This document shows positions 9,840-22,352 of a stretch of DNA of 64,000 bases, in pieces (position 1 is the stretch's first letter; each line of letters opens with the position of its first letter). Below the pieces are notes generated by a model. The model was not told the DNA's origin. It was given only the letters and a program-made list of their open reading frames with translations, and ran no database searches. Source of the DNA: Agarophyton chilense (taxonomy: Eukaryota; Rhodophyta; Florideophyceae; Gracilariales; Gracilariaceae); NCBI GenBank assembly GCA_030374765.1, contig JARGXX010000086.1, positions 434,001 through 498,000 on the forward strand. Reading direction: 5' to 3'. The translations under genes were made by a program, and so were the position numbers.

Positions 9840-11700
9840 GGCTTGCCGACCTTCTCTGGCCCCGTCTCCTTGAGCTCTGCTCAGCCCACGTGGATTCCCT
9901 TGTGGACATGCGACTCGCTACGGGGATCGCTGACCATACGGACTACCTCGTTACGCGAATTGTCCCCCAGGTCATGGAGTCTGAGCTATTCTCAGACTCC
10001 CACATTCACGCCGTCCAAGGGGCAGTCACCAGCCAGACAGGCGACACGGTCCATAGGACCACTCTTCAAGTCAACGATCCGGCTTCCATATGGCAACCCC
10101 CTACCGAACCCCCAGGAGCGGCGGTATTACCTGCCCCTCGCCGGAAACACCATCAGGAAAATCCAATGGAAGGACAATCGAGAAGCAGGAGAGGCTCCGC
10201 GTCTAGATGAGAGACAGATTGCCCTACCCCAAGTACAATACGAGATACAGCGACCTCGGGGCTCCATCGGATCTGATTGAGAGATCGATCCTTTAAATCC
10301 CTAATCCGCTGGAGAGAAAAGAAGTAACCGAAAGAGAAAGAAGAACAGAAGAAGTAAAAGAAGAGACCATTCAGACACTAGTGATTCCGAATCGGCCTTG
10401 ACCGAAACGACCGACTCTGAAATGGATGAGCCTGCCGTTCGAGACGTCAGACCACTGACAACAACCAACGAACTTCTTTTCAAGGTTCTGGACTACCGGA
10501 ATCATCGGCTGGCCGACAGGTCCCCGAAATATTCTGGTTCGTTGTCTCGCAGAATCGCCACATGGGCAAAACGGATGCAACTAACCATTACGGACAAGTT
10601 CTCGGGTTCCGATCCCATTGCTGTCCTCAGGTTTCTCAAATTGTTCCGTACGTCCTGCGATCAGAACGGTGTCCACGAGGGCGCCTCTCTGTACATTTTC
10701 CAATTCTTCCTTACAGAACATTCGCATGACCGAGTGGTTTCGAAGATATCTGGCACAACTGACTTCGTGGATGCTCAAGACCGTGAGCTCCTCAGCTCAT
10801 TTCCTCAAGTTTTTCATTACCTCTTGGAAACCTGCGCCACGGATGACGTTATAATGGATGTTCAGAAGGAAGGTATCTCTTTTAGGCAGAGCTCCAACAT
10901 GACCTAATTGGCTTTCGCAGACGACCTATGGAAAAAGGCTTATCGATGTGAAAATGTATTCTACGAAGAACGGCTCAAACGTCATTTCATCACGGGATTA
11001 CTCCCTGCCATTCGGTCACATGGCCGCAATTACCACACTGAAAACCCACAACACTCCCTTCGAAGGCTCATTACTTACGCCAAGGCTTATGGAAAAACCT
11101 ACAGGACTTCCAGGCGGAATGCTGACATATCCAGCAGACACGAAACTCCATTGCGTAAACCCAACGAAGCCCATTTGGTTAGCTCCACGGAATCGGACAT
11201 GGAATCATCACTCCATTATTTCGATTCTGGAGATGTCCTCGCGGTCAATTTCAGTGCCCATCGGTCTGGTCCCCCATCATATACCTCCCAGGGAACTGCA
11301 GCGACTACTGGACCACCCACGCCCAAGTATTCTCCCTTTCCGCCCCGCAAGGACGTTTTTGCTCGCGTTCCAAGGGCTTTCTTTCTCTGCCATTCCACTG
11401 ACCTACCTTGTGACTGCACGAGGTATCTACCTGAGGACAAACGAAAAAACGTCCTAGCCCTCAGAGAAGAGAATTACCGTGTGCGGAGATCTGAAGAAAA
11501 GTTGACCAGGGCACAGGAACGAACCACAGGGACCCCGGGAGCTCCCGCTATGCCACGCCTCTGGATGCTCCGATCAAAGCCCCACAGGTCCACGCCATTG
11601 TAGATCCTACGGACGACCCCGAACAGGAATCTTATCCTCAGGAAGAAACGGAAACCCCATCGGAAAAATCTTAGAGGGTCGCAGCGAGGCAAATCTTCCC
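9840..11700 (+). pseudogene. gag region of element A
   Basis: The region encodes an N-terminal charged segment, then a capsid-like part with KRMQLTITDKFSGSDPIAVL followed by FLKLFRTSCDQNGV. The latter corresponds to the capsid segment SLRNQLFTGEDPILVLDFLA of element D. It provides the structural protein of the particle in an intact relative. The frame is broken in a few places. No CCHC knuckle was recognised here, unlike in B and D. Confidence 0.65.
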
Positions 11701-11724
11701 TCTTTAGGCCCCTGCCTCAACCAA

Positions 11725-13367
11725 TTGGACGATCATGAGCCAAAGAGCTCTTTACTTCCCAATACCAAACACCCAGAATGGACCACTCAGCTTGAACCAC
11801 AATTGGAACACAGGAACGACCCTGTCTGTGTCCTCAGGAAAGAGAATTACAAAGTTCGAGTATCCCTGGGACTTCGTTTCAACAACTCTAGAGTGACCAC
11901 AGCCGTATTGGACACAGGCGTTGGTCCCAACTGGGTCCATCCTAAGCTACCCCCACTGGGTTGGCAAGATTTCGTTTAGGCAAGGAAGACCCTAAAGATG
12001 ACCGATGCATCACGTAGACCAATGGAAATTAAAGGTATAGTACAACTTTACCTCCAGGTAAGACAATTTAAAGTCCGCACGTGGTTTCTGGTATGTCCTA
12101 ACCTGGGCGCTGAGGCAATTCTAGGGACCTCCTTTATCGATCGATACATCAAGGCCATTTATCCAAGCCTTAGGAAAGTTGCATTTTACCGCGCACCTTC
12201 AATTTCCATAACTGTTTCCACCCCAGGGCCAGAAGCTAACCGCAAACGAGCAGTTGTCTCCGAAAACACGAAGTTCAACATGGTTAGCCTGTCAGAGGCC
12301 AGAAGGAGACCTCCAATGACCAAGATCGCTATATCGGTCCATTCCCATTCCTCAGGTCTCGTAACGATTCAGAACCACCCGAAAACGGTTCTGAAGCACC
12401 TTACCTTGATGGCCAATGGAGTAGTGGACATTCACACTAACAGTCCCTTTTTGGGCACGATCAGCAACTTCAGAGATAAACCCGTACGGTTACCTAAAGG
12501 TACAGTAATTTTCTTCACTCTACCCGCGCCCGTGGCCATCAGGGAGGCCCAAATAGATAACCTTGCAACGCCAACTCCCGACGAGGACGTCGACTCTTGG
12601 GAGGGGACAATCGCTATCGGCGCAGAATTCAAATCCTATAGGCCCCAGGTACTTGATCTTCTCAATTAATACCAGGCCATGTGGTCAAATAAATCGGGAA
12701 ACATCATAGCCACTACACACCGCATTGACCTTCAGGATCATGCTAGTCCACAGTTCCAGCACCCATACCGTACAGGCCTTAAGGGTACGGAAATTGTCGC
12801 CGACAAGATGCGCAAAGCTCAACTCATAGAGCCGGCGCCTGCGAACCAGTCCGAATGGGTGAGGCCCTTTGTACTTGTGGCAAAGAAAGATGGCTCCGTC
12901 TGGTTCTGTGTCCACTACAGGAAGCTGAACGCAGTAACAAAGAGGGACTCATACCCGATATCCCGCATGGATGACTGTCTGGATTCCTTAGGCGAAGCTG
13001 TCGTGTTTACTACACTGGATTCTAACTCGGGATATTGGCAAATTTCTTTGGTGGAAGATGCGAGAGCGCTGAAACCCTTCACCGCCCACGAAGGTCTGTT
13101 CAGATTTACTCGTATGCCCTTTGGTTTAAAGAATGCACCAGCAACTTTCCATCGGGTAATGGACATCATAATGTTCAGAGTCCAATGGAAGTTCGCCGTG
13201 GTCTATTTGGATGACGTTATAATCTTCTCATGGACAGTAAAAGAACACCTTTTCCACGTGAGGAAGGTGCTAACAATCCTACAGGACGCTGGAATAACAC
13301 TGAAACTCCGCAAATGCGATTTCTTCCAGGCCTCAGTGAACTATCTCGGTCACGTCGTCCTCCCAGG
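11725..13367 (+). pseudogene. Protease and partial reverse transcriptase of element A
   Basis: Pepsin-like protease signature VLDTGVGPNWVH at about 11910-11940, followed by a linker and then reverse transcriptase from about 12720. The RT shows WFCVHYRKLNAVTKRDSYPI, TTLDSNSGYWQISL, MPFGLKNAPATFHRVMD and the catalytic box VVYLDDVIIFS at about 13200-13230, ending near LGHVVLPG at the junction with element B. RNase H, integrase and chromodomain are absent. The match to Ty3-type RT is clear. The element is a fossil, broken and truncated. Confidence 0.8.
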
Positions 13368-14032
13368 TGTAGTATCCGCTCTAACGGAGAGAGCAGACAC
13401 CTGCGACAGCGTTCGGACTGCCGATGGGTCGCTTGCAGCGAAAGAAAAGGGGTGGTAGAGTTACAACACCAGCGAGCTGGAAGTGGGGCTTAAGGCCACT
13501 ACTCGCCAGCGAGGGTGAACAGTGCAACTGTAAAACGTTGATGGAACGTAGGTACGAGACGGCTCGTGAAGTGGTTGGGGGCTGAATATCTATTATAGCT
13601 CGTCCGGACCTCCGGTTAAGGAATCCTAAGCGAGGAACAGAATAGTCATGATGTCCATGTTGTCTCCTTTACTTGGAGTCGGCGCTCACCTCTGGTACAC
13701 TATATACTGTCTACTAGGGTGAGTGCCCAAATAAATATATAAATAATACCCAGTGGTCAGCCACTTAGCCAAACCACTGTATGGGTATGGTCCCTAATGG
13801 ACGTCTAGCTACAAAGAGTAGTAAAACTAGCCACGTGGATCGCCACTACATGCGCCGTTGCAAGCCACTCCACTCGTGATACCAAGTGTTCCAACAATGT
13901 ACCCTGCCTTCTGGCATCCTACGCGGTGTGCAGTTTCATATCCTAGCACTTACCAGGCCACTCAGTAATGAGTTCCAAACGCGACTTTGCGACAAAGAAA
14001 CCATCGGAACGCCGAAGTAGTAGAATACTACA
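13368..14032 (-). repeat. 3' LTR of B copy 1
   Basis: A 665 bp repeat with perfect 8-bp inverted termini TGTAGTAT...ATACTACA. It is shared with the repeats at 21684, 38314 and 48344. It holds an AT-rich block (AAATAAATATATAAATAATA near 13730) in otherwise balanced sequence, which reads TATA-like on both strands. Confidence 0.93.
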
Positions 14033-14613
14033 TACCCCCCTCGCTAAGCGCGAACCGTATCTGGCGCAAGACAGGTGCACCACATGTGCGACAACTGGTG
14101 TTCCGGGTACTCAACGTTCTCACGACTTCTTTTAGCACACCCAGTCCTCTGGTGTTCGGGCGCCAGCCGCCTTTTCACATCCTGCGATGAACGGCAATGG
14201 TTACAGACCGTCAAACTTGACGGCTAAGTCGTGCCTTCAGGGTTCCTTCAGCCATTGTGGCTTCAGCAGGCAGTCTATGGCATCATACGGTGTCTGCCGA
14301 TCTTGGCAAACGCCACACCCGAGCCACAAAGCAACACCAATGCTACCGGTTGTTCCGGGCCTAATGAGTCGCTGACTTCTCTTCTCGCTTCTAGAGTTCT
14401 TCAATTCTTCTTCTCGCTTCTCGAGTTCTTCATAGGTGATAATCAGTAAATGTCATGTGCTTGCGTGTTTTTACGTTTCTTCTTAATGACTTCTTGTTTT
14501 CTTCTCGCCTTTCGAGTTTTTACTACCTTTGTAGCTCATACTTAGAAATGGGATGTGCCCATGAGCCCGACTATCGAGGAGTCGATCTCCCTGGGGAGTG
14601 GTGATCGCATGCG
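14033..14613. other. Residual accessory region of B copy 1
   Basis: Between the 3' LTR and the end of pol. It begins with the pyrimidine stretch TACCCCCCTCG (polypurine tract on the element strand) and a short part alignable with the start of the accessory gene of copy 2 (TGGTGTTCCGGGTACTCA shared). No accessory reading frame of useful length is present. Two units of the TTCTCGCTTCTCGAGTTCTT repeat lie at about 14376-14435. Confidence 0.65.
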
Positions 14614-17600
14614 TCAATGGTATCGCACGAGTTGCGAACGGGGGATATGAGCTATAGGTTCCCACGTATCCGCTTCCGGAGGAAAACCGTACCAACGGAC
14701 TCCATACAGTAATTCTCTGGTATCTTCATGCTCGCCATGTTCACATATGCGATCCATAACATATTTCGGGGCGTTTCCCAATGCTTTCGCCGTTGGCGCG
14801 AGACTCCTGTTAACAGGTTTGAAATGCCTTAGGGCTGACCCAAGCGTCTCTGTGTTAGCAGTCTCCGCGTCGCTAAGCGTACGCTCGTCGACTAACTGTC
14901 GTTCTGCCCGCAGGGGCAGTGTACTCATTCCTTGAGAACCTTTCTCAGATAAGGAGCTATCCTGTTTTTCAGGTTCCATAGAAGCGTACTTCTTGCTACT
15001 TCTCAATTCCATTCGTGGATGAACTTCCTTCGGTTTATCCGATTCTGACCGCTGTTCGGTGGATGATGGTGCTTGCATCACGACTGGAGGCGATACCTCT
15101 TCTTCTTCCTGACCACGAGGGATGGAAGCCGATATCGGCGAAGCAGCGAGTGGCGCTTCACCTGACGGTTCATCCTGAAGCGGCAAAGGCGCGTTATCGC
15201 GTGCACTCGTTTCCAAGTCCTTGGCGCCAAATTCCAAAACATCTTTCCTGATTTCAGGTTCCATTTCTGTACTTAAGGGTGTGTGCGTGCCACGGGGCAT
15301 ATCCCGATATTTCGGAAGCTGTCCGTGATTGGCGTTCGCAACCGCCGGCGGTGGGAGATCAGGAGCTTTCTCCTCCGCTCGAGCCATTGGTGGTGGTTCA
15401 ATCTCCCCAGAGTCACTTGTGCTTTTGCCTTGACGTTCCGTCGCACTTGCCTCCTTAGTTCTACCAGATACCTGGACTTCCACTTGCGGGTCAGGCGCGA
15501 CTTCAACGCGATCGCGCGATACACGTTCAACGTCCTCACCTGTCTTGATGACCACTGTGTCTTCATCAAGGTCCACCGCTTTGAAGGGTCCAGCTGCTAT
15601 CGGCAACAGCTTTTGACTAGATTCTTCCTGTTTGTCCAGTCTTTTAACTCGCACGAAGACGTGACTTCCTACTCGGATTGCCGGATTTCCTCTTCGCCTT
15701 CTGGCGTCATAGTTTCGCTTATAGCGAGCTTGCGTCTTTGATAACTCTTTAGCGGCTTCTTCCGCTCTGGCCTTCAGGTAATTCCTCCATTTCAGATGGT
15801 ACTTAGCCGGGGTCGGCGCGTCCAATTCCGTCTCGTCGTCGAGCGCAACCGGTAAAGCCGGAGGGTTACGTGAGAGCACGAGGTCGACCGGTGCCGTCTT
15901 CGTAGAGGTATGCACTTGTGTATTGTACGCGTAGCAAAGAGTATCAGTAAACATGTCCCATTCTTTCGGGTGGTCCGCGATGTAGTGTCGTAGTGCTGCT
16001 ATCAGCGTGGTGTTGAAACGCTCCACCTGACCGTTGCATTGCGGATGATAGGTCGTGGTAAACACGCTTCGAATGCTCGTAATGCGGCAAACATTCTGAA
16101 AGAACTTCGCAAGGAATTGTTTCCCATTATCTGAAAACAGAACTTCTGGTGGTCCGTGTATAAATACCCAGTGTTTGATAAACGCCTGTGCGATTACGGT
16201 TGCGGTTATCCGCTTCAGCGGCACAGTCCGCACTAGCTTCGAGAAGCGGTCGGTGATTACTAATAAGTAGCGATAACCTCGCCTTGAGCGAAACAATTCC
16301 CCTAGGATGTCGATACTGACGCATTGTAGAGGCGCTTTCGCCTGGAATAACTTCATCGGTTTCCGCTTCCTGTAAAGCTTCACGCGATTCTTCGCACATG
16401 TTGTACCCAACCTCACTGTAGCATGGCAGTCCATTGCCAAAGTAGGCCAGTAAAAATCTCTTTTTAGAGTCATGAACAACTTAATTCCTCCTGGATGACC
16501 AGACAGCCTGCTGTAGTGTGCCAGATGGAGTATTCGACTCTTCAAGACGTGTGGAATCACGATTTGATCATGCTTTTCGACATGTCTCAACAGTATTCCT
16601 CGTGAATCGAGTGAAAAGGGGAGCTCCTCCCCCCCGTTAAGAGGAGAGCGTATCGACGCACAAAACGTATCGGTGTGTTACTCATTGAGGAGCTCAGTGC
16701 ACGAGATTCGCTCGAGTTGAACTGAAGGTTCAGTGTCTGCTAATGCAAGGAAAGGGTCTGCATCCGAATAATCATCAAGGGTCTCTTGTTCCTCTTCTTC
16801 AAAAGATGGTGAATGGGTCTCCATGTAGAAGCAAGGTATCTCTTCATCGATTTTGCCTTGGGTTTCGCCCAGTGTTTTGTGTCGCGATAGCACGTCAGCT
16901 TGGACATTGGCCAATCCCTTCTTATACTTCACTTCGAAATCGAATTCAGAAAGGCGTAAGCGCCATCGTAGAGACAAATGATTTGTGTTGACGGAAAAAC
17001 GTTCTCCTTGGAGATACGGTCGCAATGTGGTTAGAGCCCTAACGACTGCAAGGCATTCCTTTTCTGAAACTGAATATTTCTTCTCAGCTGCGTTCAGCGA
17101 TCTTGACCAGTAACCAAGGGGTTTGCGTTCACCATAAGGGTGTGTTTGAAAAAGGGCACACCCTACTTGGTACTCGCTAGAGTCGGTATCCACTGAGTAT
17201 GGCAGGTTGGGGATGGGCAGCGCCAAGACTGGGGCTGTAATAATCTTTGTCTTCAGCGTTGTGAACGCTTCCGCTTCAGCTTGTCTGAATTGTTCCAGCT
17301 GTACTGGTTGTCCTTTACGCAGCTTTGCGTTGGGCGGTGCCGCTATATGCGAGTATCGCGGCACGAACCGTCGGTAGACGTTGCACAAGCCGAGTAAAGA
17401 ACGCAATTGCTTCTGTGCTGACGAAGGTTGTACTTCGCGGAGAGCCGCTGTTTGTGCCTCTTGAATTGCAAGCTGTCCCGGCTTGATCACATGTCCTAAG
17501 TATCGGACGGTGCCACCGAACCATTCCCATTTCTTGAACTTCAAGGTGATACCTGCGCTCTGTAGTGCTTTGAAGATCTCCTCGAAATGCCGTAAATGGC

Positions 17601-19275
17601 TTTCCACATCTTGGGAAAAGATGATCACATCGTCCAAATAGTCTAAACAAGTCTTCCACTTGTATCTTGAGAGCAAGATGTCCAGAGTACGCTGGAAAGT
17701 AGCCGGTGCATTTGTTAAGCCAAAGAGCATCCTTTTGAAACGGTAGAGACCGGCGTGACACGCAAATGCGGTTTTACCTTGGTCTTCTTCCGCTACAGGC
17801 ACCTACCAATAGCCAGAGTTGACGTCCAACGTGGTGAACACGTTTGCTTCTCCTAAGCTGTCAATACATTCGTCCATCCGAGGCAACAGGTATGTATCTC
17901 GAATTGTAACTGCGTTCAGTTTTCGATAATTGATACATAATCGTAAAGAACCATCAGGTTTTGGAACCAGCACCACTGCTGAGGCCCAAGCGGATTGAGC
18001 TGCTTCGATTACTCCTTCTTCCAGCATTTTGCTGACATTCTCCTCCTCGATTTGGCGAGTTCGCGGTCCCGCTCTGTAGGGTAGTTGGGAGATGGGTCGT
18101 GACTCTGGGACCAAATCAATGTGTTGTTCCGTAGGGGAGATCTATCCTAGTTTTCCACTCCACATGGATGTATACTTGTTCAGCATAGACCTGATCTTCG
18201 TTCTGTAGTGTTCCGACACATGTGCTAAGTCTAGCTCATCGACCAGGCTCTCTGGGTCCTTTGCCGTTTGCAATTGATCTCCAGACGGAGTTTGCAGTTC
18301 TTCGTCTGTGTCACCGACATGGGTTAATCCCAATACTTCTGCAGTAGAAATATGAGTAGGGACCATCACTGTGGGATGAGGCAAAGCTGTTGCAACAACC
18401 TGATTCTTCGGTATCTGATAATCGTTTTCGGTGAAGTTACTCACTAGTATCCAAAAGAGGCTACCAGGATCAACCTGAACAATGTTAGCGACTAGTAATC
18501 CACGGGATTCGTACATCCGAGCATTCGTTTGAATTACCACGAGTCCGTGTCGTTCTGTTCTTACTTGAACCCAAGTTTGGGTTTGCGCCTTCAGCATGGC
18601 ACTCTTCGCTACTCGAATCCTCGGCGAGACACGTCCTCGGGATTTCCCGTATTCCATAGATGGTGGAAGTGGAGGTGCTTCGGGGCAACGACGCATTGGC
18701 TTGCGACCAATTGGTACCCTTGATCCATCATCTAGTTCCACTAGTTTTCTTCGCGGGCGAATGGCTTCGACAAACTTGTCGCAATAATCACATCCCAGTA
18801 CCACTGGTGCAGCTAACGTCTTACAGACGATGAAGTCGACTAGGACTACAAAGCGTCCCAAACACACCACGAGTCGAACTGTTCCCAGTGTCTTCACAGC
18901 ATTTTTGGTGGCATCCCAGATGTCCGGTAGAGGACCGTATCGAATACGTTCTAAGTCAGCAGGAGCGAGCTCCGATTCCCGTATAAAGTTCGGACCAGCA
19001 CCTGTGTCCAGGATAGTCAATCGACGAGATAACAGATTCCTGTCAGAGCTGATGTCGGCATAGACCTTATAGTTTCTTTTAGACACTACCATGAGGTAAC
19101 TTTCCCGTTTTGACGGACAAGTATAACGTCTCCAAGGACGATGTAACTCACAGTTAAACTGTACTCGCTTTCCGACCGGCGGATTGATTCTGTACGGCGG
19201 AAATTTGGGAGGCCTCAAGAGAATCTTGGGCTTCCAAGCGCGGGAGCAGGGAGGCGAGCTCTCCCTGGTCAGCAC
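14614..19275 (-). pseudogene. pol of B copy 1: protease, RT, RNase H, integrase, chromodomain
   Basis: In element order: protease with ILDTGAGPNFI (about 19010); reverse transcriptase with LCINYRKLNAVTIRDTYLLP and DYLDDVIIFSQ (about 17640); RNase H with SVDTDSSEYQVGCALFQ (about 17170). The integrase zinc region includes LAHYSRLSGHPGG, and its catalytic core includes SIDILGE, ITDRFSKLVRT, FSDNGKQF and NGQVERFN, giving the D, D and E positions. At the C-terminus a chromodomain reads YGVRWYGFPPEADTWEPIAH followed by IPRSQLVRYH, near 14630-14720. The chromodomain places it among chromoviruses, whose integrase tail is known to guide integration to marked chromatin. A long Ser/Pro/Glu-rich linker (about 14750-15500) separates integrase and chromodomain. 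Broken in several places. Confidence 0.9.
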
Positions 19276-19316
19276 TACGGGATCGACTAGTGCCGACCCC
19301 CTAGGGGCTCCCTCAC

Positions 19317-21468
19317 TTAGTTTTCCGGTTGCACGGGCTGCTTCGTCTCAAAGGCGCCTCTTCCTACCGGGGTTCCCGGTTGTAACACTTCAGCATTCTG
19401 AGCAACCGGCTTGTCCGTCCGGCGCATTTGTGTCTGACAAAACCAACTTTTGGCTTTCCAATACATGCCCGCCGGTACGCGGCTCCTTTCCTCTTCTGAG
19501 AGTGCTTCATAATTCGTCATGATACGACTCAGATCCTTTGCAGGAAGCGTGCATTCTGCACTCAAATGGTGTTTTCCATAACATGAATAACATATCAAAC
19601 CGTCACGACGGTTGGTCAACATAGGTTGTGAACGGTATGCCGTGCGAGTATCCACCCATCCGGGTTTCCTGTTCTTAAAACCTCCTTGTGGTGGCACCGT
19701 GTAGGGACGGTACATAGGGCGACGGCCCTCCATAGCCATTAGGGCTTCCTCGTCCTGAGACTCCGAGTGTGGGAGATCCACTGTAGGTACAGAAGAGTCC
19801 ATATATTCCATTAAATGGACCGCCTCCTCATGCGAGTCACTCCCTTTGGGTGCCAACGACGAATCTCGCGAGTCAACTGGAGATTCCAGATGTAGCAGTT
19901 TGCTGCGCTGATTAACTCTGGCAGAGATCTTCTCCCTACCAATTGAGGTTCCAAAAGCCACTGAACGACGGGGGCTACCACGCGCTCTGACCGCGTCTCC
20001 TTCAGCTTTCGCAAACTGAACTAACTCCAAAAAGGAGACTCTTACATGCTTCTCTCGATATCGAGCTACCAACGACTTGATGCTCGGTTCCGGCCCGTCG
20101 ATGTACAAGGTAATCTTGTCCCCCGTCGCGTGGACGTTTCCACAGCGGACTGAAGCTTTGTTAAGCCTTGAGCTGTACTCAGCTTCGCCCTCCTCAGGCT
20201 TTTGGGTCACATCCCTTAGGTCCAGGATCGCCTGACGTATCGCGTTTGAAGTCGCGTAACTGCGCAGCAAATACTGCACCGCCTCTGTCCATGAGGTAAC
20301 GCCGCCTTCATCGGCTGTCAATGATCCGCATACGGAACGATATTGCTCTAAAGCAAAACCCTTCAGGAAGTGTGGTAAAGACACAAATGCCTGTGGTTCA
20401 CTCATCTCTAGAGTGTCTGCTTCGGCAACGAATCGAGTGAGAAACTCGATAACGAGAATGGGGGTTTTCCCATCAAATGTTAAATCATTAAGGCCGATCT
20501 TCAATCGTTTGATGTGATCCTTCACCTTCGCGGTTTCGCGTCCTGAGCGCTTTTTGTTCTTCACCTTCAGACGGTAGTACCTGTAATTCAGGACCTTCTG
20601 ATAAAGCGGATTCGCACGGGAGCACCTTCAATCCTCTGTAAGGTGAGCCTTTTTTTCTCATTAACCACGAAGACGTGTTCTTCTTCCGAGATCGGGACCT
20701 TCGATGACCATCATCACTGTCGTCGTCATCTGACGTATCTGAATCATCACAACCATCAGTAACGGAACTGAAACCATCTTTATTTCCCGATTCATCACTC
20801 GAATCACGTGCGGACTTCCGCTTCTTACGTCGTGACTTCGACTTCTTCGAACGAGCTTCCTCCAAAGGAGCTCCTTCCTCTTCCAGCACGACTGGTTTAG
20901 CAGCAGTCTGCGCATGAACTACCGCCTCCAGGCGTTCTAAACGAGGGTTAACTCGAGTGAAGACTTCCTCTACATCCACGGTTAAGCCTGGTAAGGCATC
21001 GGGCGTATTCCCGTACCTCTCCAGTAGATGGTTCAAATCCTCACGTAGTGTTTTCACTGATGCAGAGACCTGATTCCCATCGTCTTGACGAACGAGTGCT
21101 TGGTGCGCACTGCGTAATTGTTCGACATCAGCGATAAGAGCAGCGATCTGCGATTCCAACGCAACCATGCGCACACGCGAAGCGCTTGACTCCGACTTGA
21201 GACGACGCACTTCCCTGCGCAAATCATCCTCTTGTTGAGGTCCGACGACCTCAGGGTCAACTACGGCTTCTGTGGTGGGCGTTATTGCCGCTGCCACAGG
21301 GGCCGGTACATCCGAGAGATCTCGTTCATCATTCACCGAGCGTGAGCGCGACATCGCTTGACGATACAGCCGCTCTCCGGCTTCAACAAATGAGGCGAGC
21401 CTCGGTTTCGGGGGTGGTCCCGCAGGACCGGGGCGACTAGTACCCGACTGGCTTCGGGTCTTCGGCAT
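19317..21468 (-). pseudogene. gag of B copy 1
   Basis: Starts at an ATG at 21466-21468 (MPKTRSQSGTSRPGPAG). The first third is a predicted coiled coil (DLRREVRRLKSESSASRVRM onward), followed by a Lys/Arg/Ser/Asp-rich segment (about 20700-20850) and a capsid-like domain with VSLPHFLKGFALEQYRSV. Near the C-terminus is a CCHC zinc knuckle CYSCYGKHHLSAEC (about 19570-19610). This is the structural protein of the element; broken in about one place. Confidence 0.85.
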
Positions 21469-21659
21469 CCTAGACCAAACCTGAGTCCAGGTGCGAACCA
21501 AATGGTGTCTTCGACTTCTCGACCACGTGTTCAACCACGATGAATTCCGTAATTTCCGGAGGTGGTTCGATAAACAATAACTGTAGTGATTCCATTTCTT
21601 CCAAGTATCGATATCGATTCCACGTTTCAGGAACGAATTGTTCAGTGCAGCTGACCACA

Positions 21660-21683
21660 ATGGTTCTAATTCGGGAGACCACT
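21660..21683 (-). other. Candidate primer-binding site of B copy 1
   Basis: On the element strand the sequence next to the 5' LTR reads AGTGGTCTCCCGAATTAGAA. It shares the core of the equivalent sites of A (9418) and D (49056), and recurs in B copy 2 at 48320-48343. Confidence 0.6.
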
Positions 21684-22352
21684 TGTAGTATCCGCTCTAA
21701 CGGAGAGAGCAGACACCTGCGACAGCGTTCGGACTGCCGATGGGTCGCTTGCGGCGAAGTAAAAGGGGTGGTAGAGCTACAACACCAGCGAGCTGGAAGT
21801 GGTGTTTAAGGCCACTACTCGCCAGCGAGGGTGAACAGTGCAACTGTAAAACGCTGAGGGAACGTAGGTACGAGACGGCTCGTGAAGTGGTTGGGGGCTG
21901 AGTATCTATTATAGCTCGTCCGGATCTCCGGTTAAGGAATCCTAGGCAAGGAACAGAATAGTCAGGATGCCCATGTTGTCTCCTTTACTTGGAGTCGGCG
22001 CTCACCTCTGGTACACTACATACTGTGTGCCAGGGTGAGTGCCCAAATAAATATATATATATAATACCCAGTGTTCAGCCACTTAGCCAAACCACTGTAT
22101 GGGTATGGTCCCTAATGGACGTCTAGCTACAAAGGGTAGTAAAACCTGCCACGTGGATCGCCACTACATGCGCCGTTGCAAGCCAGTCCACTCGTGATAC
22201 CACGTGTTCCACCAATGTACCCTGCCTCCTGGCATCCTACGCGGTGTGCCATTTCATATCACAAGTTTGATGACATCACTCACTCATGAGTTCCAACCGC
22301 GACTTCGCTAAAAATCTTCCTATCGGATTCTCCGACATAGTAGAATACTACA
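21684..22352 (-). repeat. 5' LTR of B copy 1
   Basis: A 669 bp copy of the family B LTR, bounded by TGTAGTAT and ATACTACA. It differs from its partner at 13368-14032 by several dozen substitutions and small indels, concentrated in the last 100 bp. Confidence 0.93.

Larger units (their letters stand above)
9000..13367 (+). mobile_element. LTR retrotransposon A (Ty3-like), incomplete fossil
   Basis: A plus-strand element with a 5' LTR (9000-9416), a candidate primer-binding site just inside, gag, protease and the first part of reverse transcriptase. It stops exactly where the LTR of element B copy 1 begins, and nothing recognisable as the rest of its pol follows on the far side of B. The reverse transcriptase has the YLDD box and the protease has DTG, which places it with Ty3-like elements. 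It is broken in several places and old. The only other trace of this family in the window is the solo LTR at 36871-37293. Confidence 0.85.
13368..22352 (-). mobile_element. LTR retrotransposon B copy 1 (Ty3-like chromovirus), fossil
   Basis: An 8,985 bp element read on the minus strand: 5' LTR at 21684-22352, gag, protease, RT-RNase H, integrase, chromodomain, and 3' LTR at 13368-14032. Both LTRs have the inverted ends TGTAGTAT / ATACTACA. It is about 1.7 kb shorter than copy 2, and the antisense accessory gene found in copy 2 is not recognisable here. The coding region is broken in several places. The two LTRs differ at many positions by eye (several dozen in about 665 bp), so it is old. The flanking 5-mers (CCAGG and CCCAC) do not form a clean target duplication. 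Confidence 0.9.
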
